In this document: positions 1-10,384 of the stretch, piece after piece
How positions within the stretch are numbered: the stretch's first letter is position 1
Layout of the letters: the number at the start of each line of letters is the position of its first letter
Assembly (NCBI GenBank): GCA_964017195.1
Contig: OZ024894.1
Span: 31,212,388-31,276,387, forward strand
Direction: 5' to 3'
Length of the DNA stretch: 64,000 bases
From: Siderastrea radians
Lineage: Eukaryota > Cnidaria > Anthozoa > Scleractinia > Rhizangiidae
The notes under the pieces: model-generated
What the model was told of the DNA's origin: nothing
The model's input: the letters and a program-made list of their open reading frames with translations, nothing else
Database searches by the model: none
Program-made: the position numbers and the translations under genes

Positions 1-120
1 ACATTTCATGGCTTAACTGCGCTAGCCAATCAGATTGCAGAAAAATATAAGGCAAAAAAGTCATTTTCGAGGGAAATTTTGCAATTTCTGTTGCCCAAAT
101 TCCCCCTTTTCCAGATAAAA

Positions 121-322
121 ATGGATGAATTCAACTGCTTACAGTTTTTAAACAACAACAGTGATCTCTTTGCGGCTGAACAATTACTGTCAGATGATTT
201 TCCAACTTTTGATGTCAGTTTTAATCAAATGGTCGCCGACTATTCTCCAAATACTGCTGCAGTTCCGCACGGTCTCGAGTCCAACGGAACCAAAACCAAA
301 ACAACAACAACAGCGACAACCC
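121..322 (+). CDS. 5' coding piece of the recombinase-like gene
   Basis: This is an open stretch of about 67 codons from the ATG at 121, beginning MDEFNCLQFL. It is rich in Asp, Asn, Phe and Ser and ends in a Thr-rich run (ACA codons) at the insertion point. Upstream in-frame codons are also open, but the ATG at 121 sits in a good context (AAAAATGG). The piece stops making sense at 323, where the inserted element begins; the few codons read beyond that belong to the element's terminal repeat. A paralogous N-terminus is not present elsewhere in the window, so the product name rests on the continuation at 4306. Confidence 0.4.
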
Positions 323-422
323 TACAGAGCTGAGCAACGTCTGCGCATGTGCGTGACAGGGAGAGGTCTGGGGTGCAGAATGGTTTCAAATTTTAAGGGA
401 TTTGTAGGGAACCGTCTGGGCA

Positions 423-1230
423 TGTGAACATTTTCCGCATTTTCAATGGCGTTTCTACATATTTAAAGGTAACATTCATAACACATGTAGTTTTTGCCAT
501 GTTTTATGTAATGCTCGTTTCTACCTTCACGATTTGTCTTCTACTTTTTGCTATAAACGTTCAAAGTTGCTAGTGATGGATTGAAATTGTTCCATCGATG
601 GAACAGTTTACCGGGCAAGTGGTATGTGAACATTTAGCGGATTTTCAACGTCATTTCTGAATATTTAAAGCTAACATTCATAACACGTGTAGTTTTTGCC
701 ATATTTTATGTAATGCTCGTTTCTACCTTCACGATTTTTCTTCTACTTTTTGCTATAAGCGTTCAAAGTTGCTCGTGATGGATTGAAATTGTTCCATCGA
801 TAGAACAGTTTACCGGGCAAGTGGTATGTGAACATTTAGCGGATTTTCAACGTCGTTTCTGCATATTTAAAGCTAACATTCATAACACAGGTAGTTTTTG
901 CCATGTTTTATGTAATGCTCGTTTCTACCTTCACGATTGTTCTTCTACTTTTTGCTATAAACGTTCAAAGTTGCTCGTGATGGATTGAAATTGCTCCATC
1001 GATAGAACAGTTTACCGGGCAAGTGGTATGTGAACATTTAGAGGATTTTCAACGTCATTTCTGAATATTTAAAGCTAACATTCACAACACATGTAATTCT
1101 TGCCATATTTTATGTAATGCTCGTTTCTACCGTGGAGATTTTTCTTCTACTTTTTGCTATAAACATTCAAAGTTGCTCGTAATGGATTGAAATTGTTCCA
1201 TCGATAGAACAGTTTACCGCGCAAGTGGAA
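423..1230. repeat. Four tandem copies of a 202-bp unit
   Basis: TGTGAACATTT starts recur at 423, 625, 827 and 1029, an exact 202-bp spacing, with a final partial end near 1230. Each unit contains a conserved ACATTCATAACAC segment, a TTTATGTAATGCTCG segment, and a self-complementary TTCCATCGATRGAAC core near its end. Copies differ at scattered positions. The array lies just inside the left end of the hAT-like element, as subterminal repeats of DNA transposons often do. Confidence 0.9.
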
Positions 1231-3180
1231 CATCAAAAACTATAGTCATTTCCCAAGAATCCTAAGGGCACAGACAATATCGGCAGTACAGGTGAATCTG
1301 TACCTGCTTATTTGAAGTGGGAGGCTATCTTGAGTATATTACCACCTTAGTTCCTTGTACAGCTGCTGCTTTAAAATTAATTGCAGCCCTGTATGTTTAT
1401 TTAGCTGGAATGCCCTACATTTCGCATTTGTGTGTATGATACTCATGAATGTCTTTAATCTTTAATCATGGTAATTGCCACTAGCGTTACAAATAATGCT
1501 AATCCGGCAATGGAGCGGCCAGCCGTCGCTCAATTACATGGTATCAGAATAAATGAAAAAACAACGATGTAAATTAAATTATTATGTTAAATATTGTTCA
1601 AACAAATGTGGAATTTTAAAATAAACATTTTAATAATACCATTTATTGTTTTGATTGATGACTTTGTTTACGGCCCGAGGCTTTCCCTCTTTTTGGTTAA
1701 CAGCATTCAGTCCCTTTAAGATATTTTTCGGCAGCAGACAACATGACGGGAGTAGTAGGCAGTAAGAATCAAGATCTCCAATAACCCCCCATCTTGAGCT
1801 TCAAGCCCCCCTCTCTATTGAGCCCCCTCCCCCCCATGGCCACACCCCCCCCCCCCCATGGCCACAAAATGACAGAAGGTACGGTGTGACATAGGTCGGG
1901 TTAGAATTGCACTATATTCTTGATCTAAACGTTTCCAACTTGCAATTTCATATGGGACAGTTTCAGTACTTTTCTATCAAGTTCTGTTTTCAGTATATCA
2001 ATGATGGTTTTGCTCATCTAGTCTCTCAAAAAGAGCTTATATGCGAAGAGACTTGTGTTCATTCAAATTCCAGGATTAGTTCCTGATTTTGGATGCAAAA
2101 CTCCTGGCTAATCATGTTATCACTTTTTTGTGGGCTACATTTCATTTCTGGTTTCAGTTTTAAGATTGTGCATGGCAAGTGCATGAGACTGTATCGCTAT
2201 CTATTAAAGCGGGCCAGCACTCCGCAGAAAAAAAAAGATTGTGTCATCTTTCATTTATGGAGAGTTTTAAATAAGCCCCCCCACTCTATTAAGTCCCCCT
2301 CCTAGTATGCCTGAAAATAAAGAAGCCCCCAGGGGGCGTAACAGAGCATTTACGGTAATCACTGTGGTAAAAGACATTAAAAAATGGTTTATCATCAGGG
2401 TCCAACAAAGGTTTGGTAACATGCAAACAACTTAACAACAAGATGGCACACTAAGAAATTTCAGAGGATAAGGGGAAAGAGTGCTATGAAGGGATGTTAT
2501 ATGTGAAAGTTAGGATGTGCTCTTTTCCGGTAGGTGGATGTGGAAAAGTATTGAAATCTTTGTGGCCTCAGAGGGACCCAACTGCTTACAGTGTGTACAT
2601 TGCAATGATATTGTATAGCAATGATGGTCTTAGGGGTGTGTACATGATACTGGTGCAACTGTCATTCTGGTATAAGTTCACCAAACTCTCTCTTGTAGCT
2701 CTTATTTGTTTACACAGTACCAGCAAAAAATCTCAGACTAGAATAAGTCATACCAGTGCACGTTCACTAAACCAGATCGAGATTTTCACTCTTGCATCAT
2801 GTAAACACAGTATCATTCTTATTGTTTCAATAATTTGATTGCAGCACAAAACTCAAACCACCAGAAAACACACTTTATGTTAACACAGTACAAGTTTTCA
2901 GCACGTATCAGAATGAAAGTTGCAGTGATACCTTGTAAACACCCCCTTTGAATCAATTCCTAATTTCACACCATTGTAAGGGACGATATGTATTATAGGG
3001 ATTCTTGGTCAATAGCATCTGCCAACACTCAGTGGAGCAGAGATTACTTCATCTGATAATAGCTCAAAAAAGGTCAGCTTATCAACTGATTGTCCCTTAA
3101 CTATACATGATCACATGCAAGTACAATGTTCAAATCCTTGGCTTTGGTATTTCCTACTTCAACACCATGACAACAACTCG
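1231..3180. other. Interior of hAT-like element without recognisable genes
   Basis: No convincing coding region is seen. There are C-homopolymer-rich stretches at about 1787-1853, and again at about 2273-2335 with a similar text (AGCCCCC...CTCTATT...AGTCCCCCTC). These look like two copies of a degenerate dispersed repeat. Short open frames here have no domain-like composition. Confidence 0.5.
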
Positions 3181-3200
3181 TTCAGCTCGATTGGCCAAAT

Positions 3201-3539
3201 GTGGAAATGCCGGGAAATTTAAAAACAAGTATATCCAACGACAAATGTGCCAAGGGAAATAACAAAGAAAATGAGAAAAACAGCAAAGTATCATGCAAAG
3301 GTGGAAAGCTATATAAGGCACAGGAGAAGTTAGCGAGAGGAGCTGGTGTGAACGTAGGAAAATATCTTTGCATTTCCCACCGTGACGAAGTAATGAGGGC
3401 AAATAATCACTGCTCTTTTCCTTCACGTAATTCAACTCAACATTCAAGGGCATTGGTGCCAACACCAAGGCATCTCTACAAGCAAATAGATAAGATAGGT
3501 GCGGGAGTTCAGGATTATCAGCCAGGCTGCAAATGGTGA
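3201..3539 (+). pseudogene. Cys/His-containing ORF fragment inside the hAT-like element
   Basis: This 112-codon open frame has protein-like composition and paired Cys/His residues: CKGGKLYKAQEKLARG, then GKYLCISHRDEV, then NHCSFPS, then a C-terminal DYQPGCKW. These could be zinc ligands. Immediately upstream, the same strand reads another KCGNAGKF-type segment in a different frame, separated by stops, so the gene looks broken. The position inside the hAT-like element suggests it is element-encoded cargo or an accessory protein, but the family is not recognised. The long minus-strand frame over the same bases (3154-3729) is probably its shadow. Confidence 0.3.
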
Positions 3540-4297
3540 CCAAATGTAAGAAAATGGAAAGAAAGTTAGATTGATACTTTGATTCAAATGAAAACTGCAC
3601 TGTGGCAAAGACAAGACTGGTAAGTGTAACCATGGAAGGCTTTTTAATAATTTTTAAATTTTTCAGACATTTAGGATTTGCTTGTGTACCCTCCCCTATG
3701 CCCAATTCGTTTACGTTGAATAAGAACAAACGGTTTACCTATGGCTGATAGATACAAATAAAGAGATACATAACTATTGAGAATTATCTACAATTTTATT
3801 ACTTTTGTCTCAACACATTAAAATGACTAACAACATTTTGAAATGTTATGAATACAACACAACTTGTTGTCATCATCATTAACATTACAAGTACAAATTG
3901 TACTGTTAATACACCTGAAATCCAAATTTCTTTCCCACGACAGGTGCAGAATTCAAGACACAATGAAAGTGGATGCTCTGGGAAAAAGGAAGTGCAACAT
4001 ACATTATTTCTCGTTCCTAAAGCGCGTTAAGAGGTTGACCGTAGGCGAAACGACCGAAAAGCACCGCTATACAGCTTGAAATAAAACCACAATTTCTACT
4101 GAATGAAAGCTTTACTTACCGTAATGATATTGCCAAAGGCATCGAATTCTTCGTTTAACATCTACCAGTACTAAATCGGCATTAAAAACAAAAAAATCCC
4201 ACAGCTTGGAACACAAAATCAGCGAGAAACTGACTCATTCACCACGAGGAGAGCAGTGACGTAACGAACATGCGCAGTGCGTTATTCAGCTCTGTCC

Positions 4298-4977
4298 GAC
4301 AACCCAACAAGACGAAGCAGCAGACGTTTCAAGATTTTCTGTAGTTTCAAACAAAGATATCGCAGAGCTTAAGTCTGTTGCAGTAAACAAAAATACCTCG
4401 GCCAGCTTGAGAAAACAGTGGAGGAATGTTTTTAATTCGTGGTGCTCCTCCCGCCATCTTGACGTTAACCGATGAAATCCGGTCAGCCGTGCCATTTCCT
4501 CTGTGAAATCACTTGCCATTCACGGGAATCTTCTTTGGATGACTACTACGAAATAAACGAAATTCAGAGAAAGGTACTTTCTCACACAATCAGTGGATTC
4601 AGCAAAGCTTAAAGCCACAATAGTGCAAGCAAATCCTCTAAAGTCACCCAAAACAGTGCCAGTGGGGACGCCTCAAATCAAGCGATTGTCGTCAAACAAC
4701 GATCTCCTCTGTCCAGTCTATTCCCCATATCCAACAACAGAGCCTGATGTATCAGACAATGGCTTTCAATCCTGTTTTTCAGCCTGCTGGTTTTCCAGGA
4801 TTCCAAACTGGTTTTGCTTCCCAGTATATGGCAGTCAGCTCCGGTTCCAGCACAAAATTACTCGGCAGGTTGTACGTTCAATTAATTTCAGTTGCTCCAA
4901 AGAAGTCCAGAAGTCTCCGAAACTACGGAACAAGCGAAGGGCTTGCATTATTCAGTCAGACGATGAGGACTAAACTC
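4298..4977 (+). pseudogene. 3' part of the recombinase-like gene: N-terminal helical module fused to C-terminal tail
   Basis: The first 8 bases (GACAACCC) are the second copy of the target duplication. 4306-4455 encodes the helical module that ends in the WCSSRHLD-like segment before a stop. From about 4510 one frame reads SLDDYYEINEIQRK-like sequence. That aligns by eye with the C-terminal exon at 55301 (SLQSYKSANEHHQRQ), both followed by a Ser-Gly. Another frame from 4593 runs to 4975 and ends in a basic then acidic tail (RNKRRACIIQSDDED), matching the 55.6 kb tail (KKRRYVIEGDDED). Frame changes between these pieces show decay. The central catalytic region is missing. Confidence 0.45.
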
Positions 4978-4979
4978 TA

Positions 4980-5694
4980 GTAGTGGACATTTTTTTAGAA
5001 AAATAAATGGCTCTCATCTGCTGTGGCTTGACAACTTTGAGTGACTGACTGATCAAAAACTGTGTTCGTTTACGCACGAGTGAGTTTGGTCACATGACAT
5101 TTATCATTTGCATAATTTATGTAACAGCGTTTCCGGTTCCGCTTGTTTAAAAACCAGGTTTCCTAAAGTGGAAAAATAAATATTAATATTTACAAAAAAC
5201 TGTGCGATTTGAAAGTGGGAGTAATAAAGTGGTAATTGAATTTCGTGTCGTGCAATTTGGTCTGAAATCATACTAAGTCTTGTGATTTCAAATCGAGCTC
5301 GCGCTGCGCGCTCGTTCGATTTTGAAATCACGCCTATGATTTCGGACCAAATTGCACTCCACTCAGTTCAGTTACCACTCAGTCAAAGGTGAGTGGTAAA
5401 GGCGAATTTTCGTGCAGAATTAAAATTAATTAACTAATTAAATTAATTTATACAGCCTGGAGGGTGAAGGGGGGGGGGACACTGCTTCCCTTCTCGTTGC
5501 TGTACGGAAGGTACTGGGATTAACTCCAGGACTCACATTTTTTTCCCATTTTTCCATGATCGTGACAAACTGAATAGAGTATAATAATTATTGACTATCC
5601 TTGACAGCCCTTCATCCTCCCACCCCAAATTACAGCTCCTCGGAACCTTCTACTGATCATTCATACTTGCTATGTTCTGTTTATTTAAAGTTAC
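4980..5694. other. Intergenic: hairpin repeat and low complexity
   Basis: It contains the foldback at 5247-5360 (annotated separately), a G-run near 5468-5480, and otherwise AT-rich sequence. No gene is seen. Confidence 0.5.
5247..5360. repeat. Foldback repeat, ~45-bp arms
   Basis: The left arm (GCAATTTGGTCTGAAATCAT) and the right arm (ATGATTTCGGACCAAATTGC) are inverted copies, with an inner TGATTTCAAATCGAGC / CGATTTTGAAATCAC pair. The centre is a GCGCTGCGCGC palindrome. It resembles a small hairpin MITE; a similar hairpin with a different sequence is at 55937-56066. Confidence 0.8.
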
Positions 5695-5771
5695 CTGTGA
5701 TTTGTTTTGCTTTGTGCTTGGCACTCGGTTGCCGGCCTTTGTCTGTGTGGCTGATATCTCCTTCGTCCGAG
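5695..5771 (-). CDS. Probable Ser/Thr/Gln-rich linker exon of the D8C receptor gene
   Basis: On the minus strand a clean acceptor (CTCTTCCTTTCAG) precedes 77 coding bases and a donor (CACAG/GTAACT). Read in phase 1, the exon encodes ARTKEISATQTKAGNRVPST and a few more polar residues, a stalk-like linker. The RVPST segment matches QVPST in the linker exon of the upstream paralogue (19092-19151), which supports common descent. It follows the D8C exon at 6244-6618. With a phase-1 start it ends in phase 0, unlike most linker exons here, so the true donor or frame is uncertain. No transmembrane exon was found between here and the window's left edge. Confidence 0.45.
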
Positions 5772-5889
5772 CTGAAAGGAAGAGAATAACTAAAAATTAG
5801 GATCCCCTGATATAACTATAACAAAGCAAACGCCTCCTTTGACCAGCATTCTATGTCATTTCGAATGTCTCTGTGCCCAACTAACTAAG

Positions 5890-6185
5890 GAAACAACTGT
5901 ACAGTTACCTATTAACCCTCAGACGTACAAGGGGGAGGGGGGTGGATGTCCCGTCATTTAGGTCTTTCTTGGATTTGTTCTAAACACTATATCGTAAGCA
6001 CCTGCCGTTTTCAGTAGCCATGTTAGACACTTTTTTCCCGGCCAGGAGAAAGGTGCAAGTTTAATGTAACGTCACAACAGATCCACTGCTTGACGAAGTT
6101 TAACTCTTCTGCGAAATAAGGTTGTCAAGCCATTTTTGAAGGAAAAAAGGCATGTTTTGACAATTTTTAGGTGAAAAAGAAACGT
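5890..6185. repeat. Dispersed repeat (AACCCTCAGACGTACAAGGG type)
   Basis: It begins TTAACCCTCAGACGTACAAG and contains GGGGGAGG, GGATGTCC and TTTTCAGTAGCC blocks. The same ordered blocks recur at about 27570-27800, indicating an interspersed element whose ends I cannot define. Confidence 0.5.
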
Positions 6186-6243
6186 AAATGTTGATCATGA
6201 ATATAAAGAGAATTTAATATTTATTATTTTTCTATTATTTTAC

Positions 6244-6618
6244 CTGGACCAGATGACATTCCGTTTCCGCAATAACGTGATTTACAAAAAGGTGTCGGCC
6301 GTACATGGTAAACGTAAAACTCTCCGCAGTTGAGGACAGTGATGTTTGTTGAATTATGGCAGCACCCTGAATAATAACTAAAGCACACTTTACGTTGAAC
6401 AACTCCATCAGCTAATGAAGAATGTCCTCCACTTAGCCAACCTGGGGCTGGGGTTCCACAATAATACATGTTGACACATGTTTCAAGCATTTGATCTCCA
6501 GTGTATCCAATGAATCTGTACCAACCAGGCAAAAGAGTGTTATCGCATGAGAAAGGAAGGTCACCATAATGCGCTTGTGCTCGGCTGAAGTCGTCGATGG
6601 ATGTGTAGTTGGAACATT
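6244..6618 (-). CDS. D8C (uromodulin-type cysteine-rich) domain exon
   Basis: This minus-strand exon runs from acceptor ...GTTCACAG at 6619 to donor CCAG/GTAAAA at 6243. It is 375 bases, symmetrical phase 1-1, and open throughout. It encodes CSNYTSIDDFSRA, then DNTLLPGWYRFIG, MLETCVNMYYCGT, APGWLSGGH, KVCFSYYSGCC, ITVLNCGEFYVYHV, and ends FCKSRYCGN. Known: this Cys/Trp pattern is the D8C domain of uromodulin, GP2 and OIT3-like proteins, an extracellular disulphide-bonded domain much expanded in corals; it does not by itself indicate a ligand. N-glycosylation motifs (NYT, NST, NIT) are visible. All expected cysteines are present, unlike the decayed paralogue at 20277-20608. A signal-peptide exon for this copy was not found between here and the next gene's tail. 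Confidence 0.75.
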
Positions 6619-6759
6619 CTGTGAACGTTTTCAAAACAAAATTATAGCCATGACACAATGTTCAAAGCACTCAATGGATCACTGGGATCTGAGCATGATA
6701 CAAACGTTCAGTGTGAAAGTCAAGGAAGTTAAAAAAATGTTAACTTGGTGTTGATACAC

Positions 6760-8370
6760 GTGCGGTTTCCACGTTTGGCTGCGTTTCTGTTTACAGTTCT
6801 TTAACTACCTAAAATCGCACATCCGTACGAAGTACACATGATGATATGAAAACTTGTTTAAAAATTTCTTTCTACAAAGGGGTATGATATCTGGAAATTA
6901 AAGGTGATGCTCCTTGACAACCAGATATCAAAACGGTTATCAATGCAAGAAGTCACGTCTGATATCAGATATCAAATTCGAAGTCAATATCTAGAAAAGA
7001 CAGAACATTTAGGAAAATACAACCCAACGGGAAAAAGACGACCAAACGACTAAAATTAGTTGTAGGACATCATTAACAACGGTCAATAATCGTTTGTTTG
7101 GGTTACGGCGACGCAATTTTCCCTTTCGTAAACGATCGTTGCCATTTTTAAGAGAAGATAATTCTTTTGTTAAATTACCGTTGTAGCCTCCAAAAAACGT
7201 TTTTTATTTTTTTTTAAACAAGGGAAACAAAAAGCTGTCTAGATTGAAACTTACAGTGAGAAGGTCATCTCATACAGTTCATGTTTGAACCATAATTCAT
7301 ATCTGTCTTTTTGTTTGGGATAGTAACCACGTCAGAAAGACAGGACGCAGAAACAGCATTGGCTGCATTTGGCAAAAAAACAGTAAGCGATCGTTGATAA
7401 TGATATGGAAACCAGGCTAAACAGTTACTTGCACTCCACGTACGCGTTGTATTTGACGGTCAATGATAACCATAATTCACACATGTTTTTTTGTTTGGGA
7501 TAGTAACCACGTCAGAAAGACAGGATGCAGAAACAACATTGGCTGCATTTGGCAAAAAAAAAAAAAACAGTAAGCGATCGTTGATAATGAAATGGAAATC
7601 AGGCTAAACAATTGCTTGCACTCTACGTACGCGTTGTATTTGACGGTCAATAGCTGAGTCGCTCCCTGTCATCTTTCCATAATGACATGATCGTTTTCCT
7701 TTTGTTTGCTTGTGGGCTTGTTTTTTTTTTTTTCAGGTACCATGCGATGGTTGCTGATCAGTATAAAGAATGATATATATCTTACGAATATGAAAAAAAA
7801 AAACACACACACACTTTGCTGCTCTATTCAGAATGAAGCCTTCTGCGGCCGGCCAAAACGGGGCGGGGGGAGGGGGAGGAAGCATCACAAAGCCCAGCAC
7901 CATGCTCCCCAGAGATCAAGCCTTGCGGCCACTGGTGAAGGTTGCATGGGTCATGGATCACATTAAGGGGGAGGGGGGGGGGGTAGGTTTAGAAATAGCT
8001 GTGGTAAGCAAAAGATATGAACTCGAAAGACAGACTGCTTGTGAACTGGCAAAAAGGAGAGGTTCAAGCGTATTTGGCCACCAGGCAAAAGAAGAATGCA
8101 TGAGACTATGTCGTGGAGAAGACAAGAGTACTTGAAATTACGGTATTGCACTTGGTGTACTCACTGGTCGATCTATATTGTGGTCCACTTTGAAGTCAGT
8201 CTACACGTGACTAGTATTTTCAGTATTTTTGCTACTACTAGTGCTAGTATTTTTTCAGTATTTTTCAGTATTTTCAGTGTTTCAGTTTTTATGTGTATTT
8301 TTTTTGCTATATATCATTTTCACTCCAGCCAAAAATGATGAACTGCAATGACACAAACAAGGCAGATTAG
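6760..8370. other. Intergenic between the two D8C genes
   Basis: It holds the 180-bp tandem duplication at 7291-7655, A- and T-homopolymers (7200s, 7720s, 7790s), G-runs near 7862-7980, and a TATTTTCAG microrepeat at 8214-8290. No coding region is supported. Confidence 0.5.
7291..7655. repeat. Tandem duplication, two ~180-bp copies
   Basis: CATAATTCA...TTTTTGTTTGGGATAGTAACC starts at 7291 and again at 7471. Both copies continue through GTCAGAAAGACAGG, GCATTTGGCAAAAAAA, GTAAGCGATCGTTGATAATG and TACGCGTTGTATTTGACGGT. They differ by few substitutions and by the length of an A-run, which suggests a recent duplication. Confidence 0.9.
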
Positions 8371-8375
8371 TTCCT

Positions 8376-8686
8376 TTATTCGTCCTCTTCATCAAGTGAC
8401 GGCACATTTTCGTAATCAGGGGTAGGTATTTGATTGACATATATGGGTGATTCAGGCTTCGCGTGCCCCGTGGAATTCTCCTGGCCCTGTGTGAGCAAGC
8501 TTACGGGTGATTTATTAATGGTTTTATCATATTCCAGCTGATTAACGAGGGCTTTAAAAACAAATTTGTTTTCATACATTTGATCTGTTTTTCCCCTGGG
8601 AACAAAGCTCCTGTAGAGGATTCTTTCAACCTTTCACCTTCGTCAGGCGCAACAAGTGATGTATATGTGCGGTCATCGTTCGTCGC
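8376..8686 (-). CDS. Cytoplasmic-tail exon(s) with YxN motifs
   Basis: An acceptor (ACTATTTACAG) at 8687 opens a frame reading ATNDDRTYTSLVAPDEGE. A second frame from about 8630 reads QMYENKFVFKALVNQLEY and runs to the stop at 8376, ending SPIYVNQIPTPDYENVPSL and an acidic DEEDE. Joining the two needs a frame change or an unseen small intron. Motifs: YVNQ and YENV fit the YxN core bound by Grb2-type SH2 domains, and YTSL fits YxxL (known motif classes; phosphorylation is inference). It is the last exon of the decayed receptor gene, and the tail is not homologous at sight to the YAVV-type tail at 29.3 kb. Confidence 0.45.
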
Positions 8687-9472
8687 CTGTAAATAGTTGT
8701 ACAGTGAAACAGAAATGTCTTCATGTTATAAGAGAGGTATATAAATGACAACCAAAAACTGGTAATCGAGAAATAATAATTCAATATTCATTTGTTTATT
8801 TTATTTATTTATTTATTCATTAATATTAAATATAAGTGATATAGAGGAAATAAGTTATTGGAAGTAATTTGCAAATAGGCCTCTCTTCTTAATGCTTAAG
8901 AACTTAGAAATATCTTTTTTTATCATATAAACGCAAAAAACTAACAAATAACAAGTACCAAGGCGTATTTTGCACAGAGTTATGTGGTTGTAAGAAATGA
9001 AGTAGGAGTTGCTTAGCTAACTTCAAAGGGCACTGTCCATCAGTTTAGACTGTCAAAAGAAGTACGTGTTTGATAGAAGCCCAAAATAATGCTCCAGGGT
9101 CGCCACAACTATAACTGGGAGTAGGGAAGTAGTGCGCATTTCAAACATAGGCCAAATTAATTGTTCATTTACCTGCAGAAGACAAAATGTTTTTGCAATG
9201 GCATCTGCAAATAGTTTATATGCCATAGAATTCAAAACGCCAGCAAGTTAACTGAATAGGCACCTGTAAAACATAAAATCTGTCTACAATGTAGAGCCAC
9301 CCCTTGCAAATCTTGTAGCATTTTCATCTGCTGTATCTAGTTGACCAGAAAATAAAAATATAACATAAAGAAGAAGAAATATTAGAAACGTTATTAGCTA
9401 AATTTGTAAGTCGGTAGATTCAACGTGCCTTTTTTTTCTAAGACAGCGCACAAACTGTGTCTGAGGATTAGT

Positions 9473-10006
9473 TTAACCCTATTTAGCCTAGAGGGGAGGA
9501 GGGGGGCACATTGTGCTCGCACTGACTTTAACGAATTATAACTTTTAAACTGCTGGACGAATAATCACCAAATATCGTAACTTTTCCTGAAATTTATCAG
9601 AAAAAATTTCCTGGGTCATGACGTGTCTATGATGATTGACGTTTCCATAGCAGCCGTCTACTCAGGAGGTGTTTTGACTATTTTTTGTCTTTTTTCAGTC
9701 CTTTTTTCAGTTTTTCCCCTTCTTTTGAAAAAAGAGGCTAATCGTTTACTTTTTTGTACTTGTTTTGATTAACTATGTTTCTTACAACAAATTCATATAT
9801 TTTTCGGTGACGTCATTGTCAACTGTATGACTGCATGCTCGGGATTCAAGATGGTGGCTCAAAATTCAAAATGGCTGCTTTGTGACGTCATTGTGACGTC
9901 ATGAAACGTCATAATGGACATGTCATAAGCCCAATATGTTAAGCTAATGGCGTACTATAAAGGTGCCAAGTTTCATCACAAGAGCGTGAATACTTTTCGA
10001 GATCTA
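9473..10006 (-). mobile_element. MITE of the TTAA-CCCTATTT family, truncated
   Basis: It begins TTAACCCTATTTAGCCT and runs through a G-rich block, GCTGGACGAATAATCACC, TGACGTGTCTATGATG, paired TGACGTCAT sites and CAAGATGGTGG, to AATACTTTTCGAGATCT. This is the reverse-complement order of the complete copies at 34192-34739 and 37014-37838. The far terminal repeat is missing. It lies in the intron between the tail and transmembrane exons. Confidence 0.75.
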
Positions 10007-10384
10007 TAAAACGTCGAACCTCGAATAAACGCCGGTCTACAAGGTAACATTTGAAATATACGCCGCGGGCGTTTATTTGAGGTACGGCGTTTATTTGGAA
10101 GCTGAACATTTATATAACTGATTCTCACTAATCAGTTATAACAATTTAAAAAGGTTCATGAACAACTGCAGTATATTACTTTTAACTTATTTTGTTACTT
10201 CCAGCTAAAGAAAGTTAGCGCAATGTAGTAAAATCGAGAAAATAGGGTAAAGTATTTTATTAAGGTATTCGTTCGGCGTAGTGTCCGTTACAAGGTTTCT
10301 GTGTACGCGTGGGATCCTTGTTGAAAATCCATGTTGAAAGGGACTGTATGAAAAAAAAATATCCCATTCGTACTTGTAAGTACA

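Larger units (their letters stand above)
323..4297. mobile_element. hAT-like DNA element (8-bp target duplication) inside the recombinase-like gene
   Basis: Left end TACAGAGCTGAGCAACG and right end (reverse complement) GGACAGAGCTGAATAACG form terminal inverted repeats that continue into a shared GCGCATG segment (left about 323-358, right about 4260-4297). GACAACCC occurs immediately outside both ends (315-322 and 4298-4305). It can be read as 9 bp if the preceding C is included. Removing the element and one duplication rejoins the flanking ORF in frame. Known: 8-bp duplications and CAGAG-type ends are typical of hAT elements. The interior holds a 202-bp tandem array, C-rich tracts and a Cys/His ORF remnant. 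I did not recognise a hAT transposase. Confidence 0.7.
121..4977 (+). pseudogene. Tyrosine-recombinase-like (Crypton/DUF3504-type) gene remnant, split and internally deleted
   Basis: Seen: an ATG at 121 opens an acidic, Asp/Phe/Leu-rich N-terminus that stays open to 322. After a ~4 kb insertion it continues at 4306 in exactly the same frame, into a helical segment (SRFSVVSNKDI..., then Asn-Thr...WRNVFNSWC) that ends at a stop near 4456. Known: such a segment (SRF..., a basic helix, WxxVFxxWC) is the N-terminal DNA-binding-like module of the DUF3504/Crypton-derived recombinase proteins common in cnidarians. From about 4510 the three frames carry the family's C-terminal pieces, ending at 4975 in KRRACIIQSDDED-like sequence. 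The catalytic core expected between these parts is absent, so this is an internally deleted, probably dead copy. Inference: nuclear DNA recombinase ancestry. Assignment is from motif memory, not a search. Confidence 0.5.

Noticed and set aside
3154..3729. 191-codon minus-strand frame, one of the longest in the window
   Set aside because: It is antisense to a more protein-like + frame with Cys/His motifs; its composition (runs of Phe/Leu/Cys) is that of a shadow frame.
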